NCBI RefSeq assembly: GCF_019443445.1
Contig: NZ_CP080378.1
Span: 2,976,001-3,040,000 of the forward strand
Direction: 5' to 3'
Length of the DNA stretch: 64,000 nt
From: Massilia sp. PAMC28688
GTDB taxonomy: Bacteria > Pseudomonadota > Gammaproteobacteria > Burkholderiales > Burkholderiaceae_D
Shown here piece by piece: positions 62,385 through 64,000 of this stretch (positions within the stretch are counted from its first letter, which is position 1; every line of letters begins with the position of its first letter). The position numbers and the translations under genes are program-made. The notes under the pieces are model-generated. The model saw only the letters and a program-made list of their open reading frames with translations. It was not told the origin of the DNA and searched no databases.

Positions 62385-64000
62385 CTAGAGCGCGCACATC
62401 GTCACGGGCACGCCGGACAGCACGGCGTTGCCCGACAGCGGGTCGCGCAGGTTTTCGTCGAGCAGGGCGTTGAGGTTGACGCCCGGCCGCTGCGCCGCCA
62501 CGTGCATCTGCGTACCAGGCAGGTTGTGGCCCCAGCCGTGCGGCAGGCTGACCACGCCCTGCATCATGTCGCCGCTCACCTCTACCTGGACTTCGATGCT
62601 GCGCTCACCCTTGCTGATGCGGGCCGCGCCGCCATCGGCCAGCTGCAGGCGCGCAGCGTCAGCCGGGTGCACCAGGGCCGTGCAGCGGTAGGCGCCCTTG
62701 GCCAGCACCGGCAGGTTGTGCATCCAGCTGTTGTTGGAGCGCAGCTGGCGCCGCCCAATGATGACCAGATCGGGCGCCGGCGCCTGCAGGTCGGCGCGCA
62801 CCCGCGCCAGGTCGTCGATGAGCATGGCCGGAGCCAGCTCGATTTTGCCCGACGTCGTGCGCAGCGCTTCAGGAATGCGCTGGCCCATGGGCCCAAGGTC
62901 AATGCCCGATGGCGCCGCCTTCAGTGCCGCCAGCGTGAGTCCGCCGGGGCGAGCGCCGAACTGGTCGCCATAGGGGCCGCTGCGCAAGCCCAGCTCCAGC
63001 AGGCGTTCAGCCCCGGACAGCCCAGCCAGCTGCTCGACGATGGCGGGTGCACTGTCGCCCGCGGCGCGCCGCAGTTCCTGTTCCAGCGCCTGGCCGTCCA
63101 GTGCCGCGACATCGGCTTGCGCCCCCAGTCCCTTGGCGATGGCGACGATGCGCATCATGCTTTCCCATTCCTCCGGATGGCCGGGAGGGCGCGGCAGCAC
63201 CGGCGCGCTGTAACGGGCGTGATTGTGATGCGAAAACTGGGTGAAGCTGATGTCGTAATGCCCTTCCTGCAGCGGTGACAGGCCGGGCAGGATCACATCG
63301 GCGTGGCGTGACGTTTCGTTGAGGTAGATATCCATGCTGACCATGAAGTCCAGCTGGTCGAGCGCGGCGGCCAGGCGCTCTCCGTTGGGCGCGGACAGCA
63401 CCGGGTTGCAGGCAATGGCAATCAGGGCGCGGATCTGGCCGGGGCCTGGCGTGTCGATTTCCTCGGCCAGGCAGGTGAGGGGAATTTCGCCCGATATCTC
63501 GGGCACGTTCGACACGCGTGAGCGGTAGCGGCCACTGGTCACGCCACGTCCGGCCCCGGGCGCGCCGCGCGTATTGGCCTGGAAGGCGGGCGCTTTCGGG
63601 AACATGGCGCCACCTTCCGCGTCCAGTTTCCCGGTCAGCACGTTGAGCATGTCGATCAGCCAGGAACACAGGGTTCCATACTCCTGGGTACAGGTGCCGA
63701 TGCGGCCATACACGCATCCGCGCGCGCTTGCCGCCAGCTCGCGTGCCAGCTCCCGGATGACGCCAGCGTCGATGCCGCAGCGCTGTGCGACCAGTTCCGG
63801 CGCAAAGCCCGCCACAGCGGCGCGCGCCTGGTCCAGGCCAGCGAGGTGCTCTGCCAGCCGGCCGGGCCGCACCAGGCCTTCGTCGAACAGCGTGTGCGCC
63901 ATGCCAAGCAAGAAGAACACGTCGGCTCCGGGCCGGATGAAATGGTGGGCGTCGGCCGCCTGCGCCGTTTCGGTATGGCGCGGATCGACAGTGACGATGC
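62385..64000 (-). CDS. Molybdopterin oxidoreductase, 5' end beyond window
   Basis: The C-terminal 538 or so residues of a molybdopterin-guanine-dinucleotide enzyme (formate dehydrogenase/nitrate reductase superfamily). From the window edge the frame reads VTVDPRHTETAQAADAHHF then IRPGADVFFLLGMAHTL, the MGD-binding region. Later come MDIYLNETSRHADVILPGLS and a C-terminal molydopterin-binding domain with SLPHGWGHNLPGTQMH and NALLDENLRDPLSGN. The N-terminal Fe-S motif is outside the window, so the exact subfamily cannot be set. It converges on the tubulin-like operon with 4 bp between stops. Confidence 0.9.
   Translation of the reverse strand, partial: IVTVDPRHTETAQAADAHHFIRPGADVFFLLGMAHTLFDEGLVRPGRLAEHLAGLDQARAAVAGFAPELVAQRCGIDAGVIRELARELAASARGCVYGRIGTCTQEYGTLCSWLIDMLNVLTGKLDAEGGAMFPKAPAFQANTRGAPGAGRGVTSGRYRSRVSNVPEISGEIPLTCLAEEIDTPGPGQIRALIAIACNPVLSAPNGERLAAALDQLDFMVSMDIYLNETSRHADVILPGLSPLQEGHYDISFTQFSHHNHARYSAPVLPRPPGHPEEWESMMRIVAIAKGLGAQADVAALDGQALEQELRRAAGDSAPAIVEQLAGLSGAERLLELGLRSGPYGDQFGARPGGLTLAALKAAPSGIDLGPMGQRIPEALRTTSGKIELAPAMLIDDLARVRADLQAPAPDLVIIGRRQLRSNNSWMHNLPVLAKGAYRCTALVHPADAARLQLADGGAARISKGERSIEVQVEVSGDMMQGVVSLPHGWGHNLPGTQMHVAAQRPGVNLNALLDENLRDPLSGNAVLSGVPVTMCAL

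Overview
The window is GC-rich, densely coding DNA that looks like the chromosome of a betaproteobacterium of the Oxalobacteraceae (Massilia/Telluria/Janthinobacterium type). This is inferred from the mix of genes: yebC-purD, PepN, a PEP-CTERM surface protein, DUF1631, several c-di-GMP proteins and a TonB receptor next to tryptophan-halogenase genes. No phage, plasmid or CRISPR signature was seen.

Layout. 1-8.9 kb is housekeeping: purD (cut by the window edge), yebC, a DMT exporter, mgsA, a quinone oxidoreductase, a 43-codon membrane peptide, a DUF4136 lipoprotein, pepN, fbp and tRNA-Thr(CGT). A complete class C group II intron with its maturase (8953-10802) sits just behind the terminator that follows the tRNA. 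Next come a DUF883-type stress protein and a large-subunit catalase (katE), a PEP-CTERM protein, and a TetR-regulated tripartite RND pump in the order tetR-OMF-MFP-RND. From 21.7 to 32.5 kb lie signalling and accessory genes: a response-regulator/histidine-kinase protein, a 2OG-Fe dioxygenase, a class III cyclase with altered active-site residues, a GGDEF-EAL protein, DUF1631 and DUF5071, plus gene debris (the start of a serine beta-lactamase-like gene). A probable unannotated small RNA lies at about 21914-21985.

32.5-38 kb holds two tandem, closely related secreted M1 metallopeptidases followed by a DUF6702 gene. 38-41.7 kb has a CHASE-PAS histidine kinase, an ion channel with a non-canonical filter and a Cys-rich DUF326 protein. 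41.9-48 kb is a TonB receptor with two overlapping flavin-dependent halogenase genes. A previously hidden fragment of a group II intron reverse transcriptase overlaps the end of the last halogenase gene. 48.3-54 kb holds a LOV-GGDEF-EAL photoreceptor, a phytanoyl-CoA-dioxygenase/TIM-barrel pair with a divergent LysR regulator, and an M29/NicX-like metalloenzyme.

The most interesting block is 54155-62380, five same-strand genes with short gaps or overlaps. They encode a zinc-ribbon protein, a membrane-anchored vWA-like protein lacking a metal site, a small multi-TM protein, a 1215-residue tubulin/FtsZ-like GTPase ending in a GYF-type domain, and a zinc-ribbon/proline-rich/single-TM protein. 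I read this as a cytoskeleton-to-membrane system of unknown purpose. The window ends inside a molybdopterin oxidoreductase gene.
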